Below, one piece after another: positions 6,955 through 14,583 of a stretch of 14,913 nt of DNA; within the stretch, counting starts at the first letter, position 1; each line of letters starts with the position of its first letter. The notes below the pieces were generated by a model, which searched no databases, was not told where the DNA came from, and was given only the letters and a program-made list of their open reading frames with translations. Both the position numbers and the translations under genes were made by a program. This DNA comes from an uncultured Collinsella sp. (GTDB taxonomy: Bacteria > Actinomycetota > Coriobacteriia > Coriobacteriales > Coriobacteriaceae), in NCBI GenBank assembly GCA_900555225.1, contig USKL01000010.1, positions 1-14,913 on the forward strand, in the 5' to 3' direction.

Positions 6955-6993
6955 GCCCGCCGGATGCCGCTATGACGCGGCAGCTCGGCGGGC
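6955..6993 (-). terminator. Strong hairpin between the lipoprotein and regulator genes
   Basis: GCCCGCCG pairs with CGGCGGGC, and an inner TGCCGC/GCGGCA stem continues it, leaving a small asymmetric interior loop. It lies about 60 nt after the lipoprotein stop and just before the presumed regulator promoter, so it probably ends or pauses transcription. Neither side has a T-run, so intrinsic termination would be inefficient. Confidence 0.45.
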
Positions 6994-7052
6994 GGTACTC
7001 ACAATTACAACGCGTTTATTCCCCTGTTGGCGCCTTTTTAACCCCTCTAAGC

Positions 7053-8264
7053 TTAAAGAGAGAATAGGCGTGCAGTGACCGTCTCTGGTATACCCTGGCT
7101 GTTACGCACCGTGGCGTACGTAAGGAATGAGTCCGATTTTCCCGCCGTAGCTGGATAATCGCCATATTCCAAAGCGCGGTCGGGCGACAGCAGCGAGCCA
7201 TAGGTCTTGGTAGAGGTGTCGATCAGAAAATGCGACGCCTGTACCTTAACAAGGTATTTATTCTTCTTGCCAGCCGCACATGCGAGCGGCTCGCGTGACA
7301 GAAAGAGGTACGGCCCTCCCTCATTACCGATATACGTGCCCATATTGCCCAGGCTGCCCACGCCACTATAGGCCGCCTCGATAGAAAACACGAAGGTATC
7401 GCCCATATATACGGCCTCGAAAGGCGAGACTGACGAGGGAAGGACTAGCTGGGCACGCTTGGTGTTGTTGCCGTCGGTCAGATCGATTGCCGTTATGCCG
7501 TAGTAGACGCCCTCGTCGTTGCGGACACGCGGCGAGATGGTCAAAATGCCGTCGCTCGCGCGCGGGGCCGATGCAAAGCGGCCCGTCGATTTCCAAATTG
7601 TCTCGGCCTTGGATTCATCAAGCGAGCGACGATAGCAAAACGAATCACTACTCGTTTTATTGCCGCCTGCCGAAGGCATTTTATACCAGATGACTGATGA
7701 CCCGAACGCCGTAAACAGGGGCGGATCATAGTCCTTGCCACCTCGATCGAGCTCAACCACATCGCCAGAGAGCGAGGCGCCCGACAGATTTTGAGCGTAG
7801 AGCTTCCACGATGAATTGGCAAAGTTCATCTCAACCCACGCGAATACGCCGTCGCCGGCACGGACATCGTAGAATGCATATCCCGTGCCCTCGATAGGAT
7901 CCTCGATTAATGTGGTAAGCGAGCCATCGCCCAGGTTGAGCACACCGAGTGTGTTGGCGTGCAGTGCCGATGCGGGCGCCATCATCGCCGCGGCGTAATC
8001 GCCGTCGCAGTAGTACAGCAGCGTACCCAGAGGCAGCGTCCACGACGCCGCCGGCTCAAGATCGATGTCGACTGCCTCGTACTCATCCGTAATCGAGATG
8101 ATTTTGGAATCGTCCTTGATAACCTGCGGCTCGCCGGCGGCATCATCGCTGGTACCCGTTTTTTTCGAGCATCCGGCAAGCACCGTGGCAGCGCCCGCGG
8201 CAGCCCCACCAAGTACAAAGCCGCGACGCGATATTCCGTTCTTGATGTGATCGGCGATACCCAT
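7053..8264 (-). CDS. Tat-exported lipoprotein of unknown function
   Basis: 403 residues. The N-terminus combines a twin-arginine motif (SRRGFVLGG, Arg13-Arg14) with a lipobox (LAGC, Cys32), so it is predicted to be exported folded and then lipid-anchored outside the membrane. After a short linker the mature part is rich in beta-type, Gly/Ser/aromatic segments with spaced repeats such as GDGVFAWVEM, FGSSVIWYKMP and GDTFVFSIEA; a beta-propeller-like fold is possible, but I cannot assign a family. No catalytic motif is seen. The ATG overlaps the stop of the TSCPD gene by one base (TAATG), so the two are translationally coupled. Length and frame are intact. Similar Tat-signal proteins of unknown function are common in Coriobacteriia (recollection, not checked). 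Confidence 0.85.
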   Translation of the reverse strand: MGIADHIKNGISRRGFVLGGAAAGAATVLAGCSKKTGTSDDAAGEPQVIKDDSKIISITDEYEAVDIDLEPAASWTLPLGTLLYYCDGDYAAAMMAPASALHANTLGVLNLGDGSLTTLIEDPIEGTGYAFYDVRAGDGVFAWVEMNFANSSWKLYAQNLSGASLSGDVVELDRGGKDYDPPLFTAFGSSVIWYKMPSAGGNKTSSDSFCYRRSLDESKAETIWKSTGRFASAPRASDGILTISPRVRNDEGVYYGITAIDLTDGNNTKRAQLVLPSSVSPFEAVYMGDTFVFSIEAAYSGVGSLGNMGTYIGNEGGPYLFLSREPLACAAGKKNKYLVKVQASHFLIDTSTKTYGSLLSPDRALEYGDYPATAGKSDSFLTYATVRNSQGIPETVTARLFSL

Positions 8265-8527
8265 TAGGCGATCTCGGCGCGAGCGGCCTCGATAGCGCGC
8301 GTAAGCTGGTCGGCGCAGGAGGTCTTTTTCATACCGCAGGTATTACCGGCGAGAACCTCGATTACGCGATCGGCAGGAGCGCCCTCGACCAGCCTGGAGA
8401 TGGCCTTGAGGTTACCATCGCAGCCGCCGGTAAACTCGACGCCCAGCACCTTGCTGCCATCGTCAGAGAGATTGAGGTGAATATTGCGAGCACACACGCC
8501 CTGAGGCTTGTAATCAAACGAAATCAT
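8264..8527 (-). CDS. TIGR03905-family TSCPD-domain protein
   Basis: 87-residue small protein. It carries the family features: an early aromatic/Gly stretch (FDYKPQGVCARNI), FTGGCDGNLKAISRLVEG in the middle, and a Cys-bearing TCGMKKTSCADQL near the end. TSCPD domains also occur at the C-terminus of some ribonucleotide reductases; for the free-standing form the role is not established. The conserved cysteines suggest metal or redox chemistry (inference). AGAGGGG lies six bases before the ATG. It is the first gene of a two-gene unit with the Tat lipoprotein, after a hairpin that follows purB. Confidence 0.88.
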   Translation of the reverse strand: MISFDYKPQGVCARNIHLNLSDDGSKVLGVEFTGGCDGNLKAISRLVEGAPADRVIEVLAGNTCGMKKTSCADQLTRAIEAARAEIA

Positions 8528-8549
8528 GCGATCCCCTCTCAGAATGTTA

Positions 8550-8585
8550 TTCGAGACGACTATTATCCCCGTCTTTCCCTAAATG
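8550..8585 (-). promoter_or_regulatory. Possible promoter for the TSCPD-lipoprotein pair
   Basis: On the minus strand TTGCAT is followed by GGATAATAG, so GATAAT or TAATAG could serve as -10 with 15 or 17 bp spacing. It lies between the purB terminator and the TSCPD start. The spacing is not ideal. Confidence 0.3.
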
Positions 8586-8591
8586 CAACGA

Positions 8592-8629
8592 GGCGCTTTG
8601 CCGGCAACACACATTACCAGCAAAGCGCC
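8592..8629 (-). terminator. Hairpin terminator after purB
   Basis: A 13-bp stem (GGCGCTTTGCTGG with CCGGCAAAGCGCC, one G-T pair) encloses a 12-base loop, 26 nt after the purB stop. The downstream tail on the minus strand (TCGTTGCATTT) is only weakly T-rich, so some read-through into the TSCPD gene is possible. Confidence 0.6.
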
Positions 8630-8655
8630 CTAAAAAGCTAACGTTATGCCCGAAC

Positions 8656-10002
8656 CTACTCGAAGCTCAGCTGCTCCAGACGATCAAAGACTGTGTCGAT
8701 ACGAGTGAGGAAGTCCCACGGATCAAAAATCTCGTCGAGCTTCTCCTGGCTGACGGTGCAGCGCGGATCGGCCTCGAGACGTTCCTTAAAGGTGGGGCCG
8801 GAGACACAATCCTGTACCTCGTGCCAGGTTGCCATGGCGTTCTCCTGCACAATGGCGTACGCGTCCTCGCGGGTGATGCCCGTATCGACGAGGGCGAGCA
8901 GTACCTTGGAGGAGAAGATGAGGCCGCGGGTCTTATTGAGGTTGGCCATCATGCGGGCAGGATACAGCTGCAGGCCGTCGATAACGCGGATGAGGCACTG
9001 GAACATGTGGTCGAGCGCGATGAAGCTATCGGCCTGGGCGACACGCTCGGCAGAGGAGTGCGAAATGTCACGCTCGTGCCACAGGGCGACGTTATCGAAG
9101 GCGACCTGGGCGTTGGACTTCACGACGCGCGACAGACCGCAGACCTTCTCCATGGTGATGGGGTTGCGCTTGTGCGGCATGGCTGAACTGCCCTTTTGGC
9201 CCTTACGGAACGGCTCCTCGGCCTCGAGCGTATCGGTCTTCTGCAGATTGCGGACCTCGGTAGCGATGCGCTCGCAGGTGGCCGCGGTGGTGGCGAGAAC
9301 GCCGGCGAGATAGGCGTGATGGTCGCGGCTGATAACCTGCGTGGACAGCGGGTCGTGAACCAGGCCCAGGTGCTCGCAGACGTACTCCTCGACAAACGGC
9401 TCGATGGAGCTGTACGTGCCGACAGCGCCCGAGATGGCACCAAAGGCAACGTTCTTGCGGGCATCCTCAAGACGGTCCAGATCGCGCTTGAGCTCCCAGG
9501 CCCAAGAGCCAAACTTCATGCCAAAGGTCATCGGCTCGGCATGGATGCCATGAGTACGGCCGGCGCAGAGCGTGTTGCGCTCCTCAAAGGCGCGACGCTT
9601 GCAGATCTCACCGAGCTTCTGAACATCCTCGATAATGAGGTCGCAGGCCTGGGTGAGCTGGTAGCACAGGGCCGTGTCGCCCAGATCGGAGCTGGTCATG
9701 CCATAGTGAACCCAGCGGCTGGGCTTGGGGTCGTCCTCGGGAACATCGGCATCGATGTATTCCTTCATGTTGGTCAGAAAGGCAATGACGTCGTGGCGCG
9801 TGACTTCCTCGATCTCATCGACCTTCGCCTTCTCAAAGTTGGCATGGTCGCGGATCCACTGGGCCTCGTCTTTGGAAATACCGATCTTGCCGAGCTCCGC
9901 CTGGGCCTCGCAGGCCAAGACCTCGATCTCCTGCCAAATGGCGTACTTGTTCTCGAGGGAGAAGATGTGTCCCATCTCCGGGCGGGTATAGCGATCGATC
10001 AT
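8656..10002 (-). CDS. purB: Adenylosuccinate lyase
   Basis: 448 residues. It performs two beta-eliminations of fumarate in purine synthesis: SAICAR to AICAR, and adenylosuccinate to AMP. It belongs to the fumarase/aspartase superfamily and acts as a cytoplasmic homotetramer. Visible motifs are RHDVIAF (69-75), TSSDLGDTA (103-111), GRTHGIHAEP (148-157, general-acid His151), and the superfamily signature GSSAMPHKRNP (271-281) with the catalytic Ser in the mobile loop. The ATG at 10002 has AAGGAG five bases before it; the open frame extends 22 codons further upstream without a ribosome site. It is transcribed away from the tRNA-Gly repeat. It uses the product of the purC step, though that gene is in another transcript. 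Confidence 0.97.
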   Translation of the reverse strand: MIDRYTRPEMGHIFSLENKYAIWQEIEVLACEAQAELGKIGISKDEAQWIRDHANFEKAKVDEIEEVTRHDVIAFLTNMKEYIDADVPEDDPKPSRWVHYGMTSSDLGDTALCYQLTQACDLIIEDVQKLGEICKRRAFEERNTLCAGRTHGIHAEPMTFGMKFGSWAWELKRDLDRLEDARKNVAFGAISGAVGTYSSIEPFVEEYVCEHLGLVHDPLSTQVISRDHHAYLAGVLATTAATCERIATEVRNLQKTDTLEAEEPFRKGQKGSSAMPHKRNPITMEKVCGLSRVVKSNAQVAFDNVALWHERDISHSSAERVAQADSFIALDHMFQCLIRVIDGLQLYPARMMANLNKTRGLIFSSKVLLALVDTGITREDAYAIVQENAMATWHEVQDCVSGPTFKERLEADPRCTVSQEKLDEIFDPWDFLTRIDTVFDRLEQLSFE

Positions 10003-10046
10003 AGCGGCTCCTTTTTGGTTATTGGCACGTTGGTCGTAACCCAACC

Positions 10047-10052
10047 ATTGTA
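10047..10052 (-). promoter_or_regulatory. Possible -10 box of purB
   Basis: TACAAT on the minus strand, 44 nt before the purB ATG, in the same GGTACAATG context as the tRNA-Lys promoter. No convincing -35 lies 16-18 bp upstream. No purine riboswitch-like fold was recognised in the leader. Confidence 0.35.
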
Positions 10053-10104
10053 CCGTGCGCAGGTGCAAGTATGGGCAGCAGGCATTAACCTAACATTTTG
10101 GAAT

Positions 10105-10122
10105 TGGAGCGGGCAACGGGAC
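10105..10122 (-). repeat. Second copy of the tRNA-Gly 3' end
   Basis: Eighteen bases are identical to 10297-10314, covering the acceptor 3' strand and part of the T-stem of tRNA-Gly plus three flanking bases. The copy lies 192 bp from the original in the same orientation and breaks off within the T-stem. This mirrors the situation at tRNA-Lys (1373-1391). Confidence 0.8.
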
Positions 10123-10250
10123 GTCCGCGCATTTGCTTCGCAAATACGCACCGGCTGCGGTCGCCTATCGGCGCCCTTGCCTGCTCGCTATAAACGCTTC
10201 GCGTTTATTTAACGCTCGCACCCTGTCAGGTTCGAGTCCCGGCACTTTAT
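10123..10250 (-). repeat. tRNA-associated structured unit, Gly copy
   Basis: Non-coding and rich in hairpins: ATTTGC/GCAAAT with TTC loop (about 10130-10144), a CGCC/GGCG hairpin in the middle, AAACGC/GCGTTT with TTC loop (about 10193-10207), and a T-arm-like GGTTCGAGTCCCGG at about 10229-10242. Order, spacing and several blocks of sequence correspond to 1392-1508. The two hairpins here are perfect, whereas one in the Lys copy has a four-base loop. There is no open reading frame of note. Confidence 0.6.
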
Positions 10251-10252
10251 TG

Positions 10253-10285
10253 AAAAAAGCACGGCACCGTAATGGTGCCGTGCTT
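10253..10285 (-). terminator. Rho-independent terminator of tRNA-Gly
   Basis: A perfect 12-bp stem (AAGCACGGCACC with its complement), five-base loop, and six T on the minus strand, 14 nt after the tRNA. Confidence 0.92.
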
Positions 10286-10299
10286 GTGCTTCTAGCTGG

Positions 10300-10371
10300 A
10301 GCGGGCAACGGGACTCGAACCCGCGAGTGTCAGCTTGGGAAGCTGATGCCTTACCACTTGGCGATGCCCGC
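10300..10371 (-). tRNA. tRNA-Gly (anticodon CCC)
   Basis: A 72-nt cloverleaf on the minus strand. The acceptor GCGGGCA pairs with TGCCCGC and the discriminator is T. The D-arm includes the AAGTGGTAAGGC loop typical of bacterial tRNA-Gly, the anticodon stem is TCAGC/GCTGA around TTCCCAA (anticodon CCC), and the T-arm is GCGGG-TTCGAGT-CCCGT. No CCA is encoded; the next bases are CCA only by coincidence of flanking sequence. A promoter-like -10 precedes it and a strong terminator follows. Confidence 0.96.
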
Positions 10372-10384
10372 TTGTGTGTTGGCT

Positions 10385-10414
10385 AGTATAACGCGGTTGT
10401 CTTGTTCGATACAA
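10385..10414 (-). promoter_or_regulatory. tRNA-Gly promoter
   Basis: TATACT (10385-10390, five of six consensus) on the minus strand, 13 nt before the tRNA, with TTGTAT (10409-10414) 18 bp upstream as a weak -35. Confidence 0.55.
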
Positions 10415-10668
10415 GGGTGGCGATGCTTGTTTTAGCTGTGGAGATTCGTTTGAAAATCGCGTCAATTGTGGAGACGAGGACCTTTGACTTCCTGTTCTCC
10501 CTATCTTCTACCTGCACTTTTGCTTGATTGTTGTATTTGAGCTCAATTTGTCAGGAATTGGGCAAGCTTTTGGTCAGGCTCCGGTACTTACCCGCATGAA
10601 CCTCGGGGGTAGTCTCATCCTACGCGTCGCAGCCTCCCCGTGCGGCGCACGAGGGATAAGGAGCAGCC
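10415..10668 (+). promoter_or_regulatory. Leader region of the large surface-protein gene
   Basis: About 250 bases without a gene between the tRNA-Gly promoter and the adhesin start. It is AT-rich from about 10440 to 10570, with a TTGACT at about 10482-10487 that could be a -35 but no good -10 at 17 bp. Just before the ribosome site, a small hairpin (CGTGC/GCACG flanked by CCC/GGG with an A bulge, about 10636-10653) lies next to AAGGAG. A hairpin there could influence translation start. No riboswitch family was recognised. Confidence 0.3.
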
Positions 10669-13600
10669 ATGTCCAACGCACCCACGCACTCTGTCCACAG
10701 CGCAATTGCAACAGGTCCGCTGCTCCTGCTCCTCTTCCTGCTTTTCGGCTGCCTGGCACCGGGAGCCGCATTTGCCGTCGATGGCTACGACCAGCTCGGC
10801 TTCCGCACTATTAGCGATGATTGTGGGCCCTTCTTCATCGGCAAGTATGAAGCTCAAGACACCTCGATTGCCTACTGCATGAACCAGGAGCGCCCCGGCC
10901 CCACCAAACCGGGTGGCCCATGGCTCAACTTTGATCAAGGCTGGGTGTGGCTCGACGACGAGTTCGCGGCAATCGTTTGTCACGGATATCCCACCACTAC
11001 GTCGTTTGGCGGTTACCATCTTTCACCCGATCGCGCCCGCGCCGCCACCCAGCTTGCCGTATGGATGCTCAACGGCACTACCCATGTCGACGGCACCTAC
11101 TCCTACACGACCGCTCAGGGTAAAACCAAGAGCGGACACTTTACCGCCGACAATGAAGTCGTGGCGGCTGCGCGGTGGCTCCACGACAGCGCAAAATCAG
11201 GAAGCATCAAAGCCGCTCCGCACCGCGCGCGACGCTATCTAGGGGCCGTATCGGGCGGCAGCAAACGTCAAGACATGCTCTATGTACTGCCGGCGGTCTC
11301 TGTTTCCTTCCAAAAGCAGTCTGCTAACACCGTTATTACCAGCGGAAACAATACCTATCAGTTTACCGGGGCAACATTCGATATTTTTGAGAGCGCCAGC
11401 GGCGCGCGTGTCGGCACCATCAAGATGGACAGCAACGGTCGAGCGCAAGCAACACTTCTGCCCAACACGGCATACTACCTAGTTGAAACGAAGGCGCCGG
11501 CCGGCTATGTCCCCCGCCACGATCGTATTGCCTTTACCACGGGGAATGACGGCGGGCGGGTCGCCATTGATGAACAGCCCGGCACCATCAACCTGCGTAT
11601 CGTAAAACTCGATGCCGCGACGAATGCCGGCCCCCAGGTGGGATCTTCACTCGCAGGAGCAGAGTTCACGTGCGTATCACAATCAACCCCTGGATGGGCG
11701 CAAATCCTCACGACCGACGAAAGCGGTCGGGCCACTCTCGCCGATGTACCCTTAGGAACCTTTACCATCTACGAATCAAAAGCCCCCGAGGGCTACCTGC
11801 CATCCAACGACAGCTGGACCTATACCGTTGGAGCCGACCAGCTCGGTGATTCAGGCGTGGTCGAGATCGAATCTCGCGTTTCCGATATCCCCATTGCGTT
11901 TAACCTTGAGATTTCCAAATTCAAGGATTACGGCAATAGCGACCAATCCGGCCTGGAGCAGCCGGCGGGTGGTGTTGTCTTTGAGGTTGTCAGCAACAGC
12001 TCTCAGCAGGTTGTTGGCACACTGACCACAAACATCTATGGCTTTGCCTCCACCAAAGATCAGCCCGAAGCATGGTTCGGCACAGGCAAACGACCCGCCG
12101 GTGTCCACGGAGCCGTCCCATACGACCGTGCCGGCTACACGGTTCGCGAGGTTCCGGAAACCGTCCCCGAGGGTTTTAAACGTGCAGGGGAATGGACCGT
12201 CGGGGCCAATCAGATTTCCAACGGCGCCGAGCTTCAATATATCGTGGATAACCACGCTCTGTCGACGCATCTCCAGATTGTAAAACGCGACGCCCAAACA
12301 GGCGCTTCTGTTCCACTAGCCGGATTCACCTTCCAACTCCTCGACAGCAATCACGAACCTGTCTCACAAACTTGCTGGTATCCAGCACATAACGTAATGG
12401 ACACCTTTACGACTGACGCGACCGGGACCGTCACACTGCCCGAATCGCTCGTGCCGGGCACGTATTATGTACGCGAAACCTCGGCCAAAGAGCCCTATCT
12501 TGTCGGCGAAGAGATCGAGGTAAACATACCCGCCGACATGAACCTAACGCCCGTTGCAATCGCCTCGTATTATGACCACGCCGCGACCGGAAACATCAGG
12601 ATCGTTAAAACCGATGCCGTAGACGGCAGCAGGCTCGCGGGCGCCATCTTTGAGATCCGTGCCTCGGGTGATATCGTGCGCCCCGATGGTAGCATTGCCG
12701 CGATCGACGGTGAGACCGTCGCGACCGTCGCGACGGATGAAACTGGCGAAGCACGCGCAGACAACCTGCCGCTGGGATCTGGTACCGCGCGCTACGAGGT
12801 TGTCGAGACTCAAGCGCCGACCGGCTTCTTACTCGACCGGACGCCCCATATCGTAGACCTCGCTTATGCCGACCAGAAAACGCCCGTTGTAGAAGCACGG
12901 CTTAACGTATCCGACGATTACACCAAGGTTGATATCTCCAAGGTCGATGCAAGCGGTGAGCAGGAAGTGGAAGGCGCACAACTCACCTTATATGGTCCCG
13001 ATAAAACCGAAATAGACTCCTGGACCTCATCCGACAAGCCGCACCGCGTCGAACATCTTGCACCCGGCACCTACTCGTTGCGCGAAATGATGTCTCCGCG
13101 GACCTATGACCTTGCCGAGGAGATAACGTTTGAAATAAAGGATACGAGAGAAGTCCAATCCGTCGCGATGAAGGATGCGCCCATCGAGATCAAAGGACAG
13201 GTCGACAAGCGTCAGGAGCTTGTCCAACCTATCGGAAAGGGTCTGCTGGCCAACGGAGATGGTAAAAATCGCGCCGCGACGCAAACCAATACGGATGGAC
13301 TTTTCTCCTATACCATCGACGCTCGAAACGATTCAACTACCTGGGTTGATGAGTTCACAATTATCGATGATCTTGAGTGTGCCGAGGACGATACGGCGAG
13401 ATTCGTCTCAATCGAAACCCCCGTCGCCATCGGCGACCTCAATGGTCTGTGCAACGTGTGGTATCGCACGACGCCGTTGGACTCGACAGACGTCGATGAG
13501 CCGGCAAACGCGACACTTGACGATGGGCACGAAAATCCTTGGCTTGAGTCCGACGAAGTAAGGGAGAGTCTGGGTGATGATTGCCGCCTCGTCGATTACG

Positions 13601-13782
13601 ACGGCTGGCACCTCTGGAAGGCGGATGTCTCGACCACGGAATCCACCACACTCGAGGCGAAAGAACTCGACCTTGCGTCCAATACCGTCGTAACGGGCAT
13701 TCGAATTGAATACGGTGCGGTAGCCGCCGACTTTACGACTCGAAGCGATGCGGATTCTTGGACCCGCTGTGATCTCAAAGAT
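10669..13782 (+). CDS. Large surface adhesin: thioester domain plus Cna_B/SpaA-type repeats, 3' end lost at a junction
   Basis: A secreted cell-surface protein; about 1,035 residues are visible. A signal peptide (leucine-rich core, cleavage near AAFA|VDG) is followed by a thioester-type head: Cys70 in IAYCMNQ and Gln128 in [11 protein letters not shown], the pair that in TQXA/TED domains forms an internal thioester able to bind host amines. About six Cna_B/SpaA-like domains follow, starting near residues 220, 309, 411, 535, 642 and 754. They show the IVKLDA/IVKRDA Lys strands and [19 protein letters not shown]lu strands used for intramolecular isopeptide bonds. Then comes a different C-terminal domain (838-1034, GQVDKRQE...). 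AAGGAG lies five bases before the ATG. The frame runs open to 14046, but from about 13783 it is antisense to a Tex fragment, so that tail is not genuine. The expected LPXTG anchor is missing, and no sortase is present. Confidence 0.88.
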
Positions 13783-13996
13783 GAGCACGACGACCTTGAC
13801 GATATCGCCGACGGCGACGGCTTCGCTCGGGTGGCGGATGAACTTGTCGCTGATCTGCGAGATGTGGACAAGACCGTCCTGATGCACGCCGATATCGACG
13901 AACACGCCGAAGTCGATGACGTTGCGCACGGTGCCGGTCAGCACCATGCCGGGCTTCAGATCCTTGAGCTCCAGCACGTCCGTGCGCAGGATCGGC
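13783..13996 (-). CDS. Internal fragment of a Tex-type protein (S1 RNA-binding domain), foreign to its surroundings
   Basis: About 71 codons on the minus strand encode a near-complete S1 domain: [49 protein letters not shown] and [10 protein letters not shown]. This is the characteristic C-terminal S1 domain of the Tex/YhgF transcription-accessory family, which binds nucleic acid. Both ends are abrupt. At the low-coordinate end the homology stops after VVVL, where Tex would continue with an Asp-Val-Asp-like strand. At the other end it begins just where dnaE homology ends. There is no start, stop or ribosome site. Only this ~210-bp piece of a ~700-residue protein is present, sandwiched between unrelated genes. 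Whether it derives from the same organism as either neighbour cannot be told; base composition is GC-rich. Confidence 0.75.
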
Positions 13997-14560
13997 GCGG
14001 TCCCGCTCGGCACGCTGCTGGGCGACCTCGCCTCCGACGACGGTGAGCACCGCTTTGCCGACAATCAGCTTGTGACCGTCGCGGGCGTCGTCGCCTCCTC
14101 CAAGACGAGGACGACGCGCAACAACACCCTTATGAGCTATATCCAGCTCGAGGACGACACCGGCTCGATGGAGCTTCTGGCGTTCCAGCGCGCGCTCGAT
14201 TCCGGCGGGAGCTATGTGCAGGACGCCGCGCCCCTGCTCGTGCGCGGAAAGATCTCCCTGCGCGATGAGAAGGAGCCGCAGATAGTCGTCGAGTCCATCC
14301 GTCCGCTCTCAGACATGAACGCCCCCGGCAGCAATGCGCCGCCCCCCGCAGAAAAGAAGCTCTGGGTCAAGCTTGACAGTGAAACTGACCCGATCCTCGA
14401 CCGCATCAAGCTCATCCTTACTATGTTCCCCGGTACGCAGCAGATGATAATCTACTGCGACAGGGAGAAAAAGCGCATCGGCACGCGCTGCCTGATACAT
14501 GAGGGGCTCGTCGCGGAGCTTCAGGAGCTGCTAGGCGAAAAGAACGTGGTCATAAAATAG
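13985..14560 (+). CDS. dnaE: 3' end of the DNA polymerase III alpha subunit gene (DnaE type)
   Basis: 191 codons of the C-terminus of the replicative polymerase subunit; the catalytic parts are absent. Visible are the linker [12 protein letters not shown], an OB-fold domain ([49 protein letters not shown]), and the C-terminal domain ending in [13 protein letters not shown]. These match the end of DnaE1-type polymerases, particularly of Clostridia. A full protein has more than 1,000 residues. The frame is open back to 13916, but upstream of about 13985 it is antisense to Tex sequence, so the break lies near 13985-13996. The stop (TAG) is followed 23 nt later by the acyltransferase start. Codon use and protein similarity differ from the Coriobacteriia-like part of the window. 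Confidence 0.88.
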   Translation, partial: RRIGAVPLGTLLGDLASDDGEHRFADNQLVTVAGVVASSKTRTTRNNTLMSYIQLEDDTGSMELLAFQRALDSGGSYVQDAAPLLVRGKISLRDEKEPQIVVESIRPLSDMNAPGSNAPPPAEKKLWVKLDSETDPILDRIKLILTMFPGTQQMIIYCDREKKRIGTRCLIHEGLVAELQELLGEKNVVIK

Positions 14561-14583
14561 AGGCAGCAGAAAAGGAGCCGCAC

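Noticed and set aside
9196..10212. Long plus-strand open frame (338 codons) opposite purB
   Set aside because: It is the antisense shadow of a highly conserved enzyme gene in GC-rich DNA; no ribosome site and no recognisable protein.
13783..14046. Adhesin C-terminus as read to the stop at 14046
   Set aside because: This stretch is antisense to a conserved Tex S1 domain and then out of frame with dnaE. It has no Cna_B features or LPXTG anchor, so it is not the true end of the protein.
13408..14064. 218-codon minus-strand frame as a single gene
   Set aside because: Only its middle (13783-13996) encodes a real domain. The lower part is antisense to the adhesin and the first residues are antisense to dnaE, so it is a composite across two junctions.
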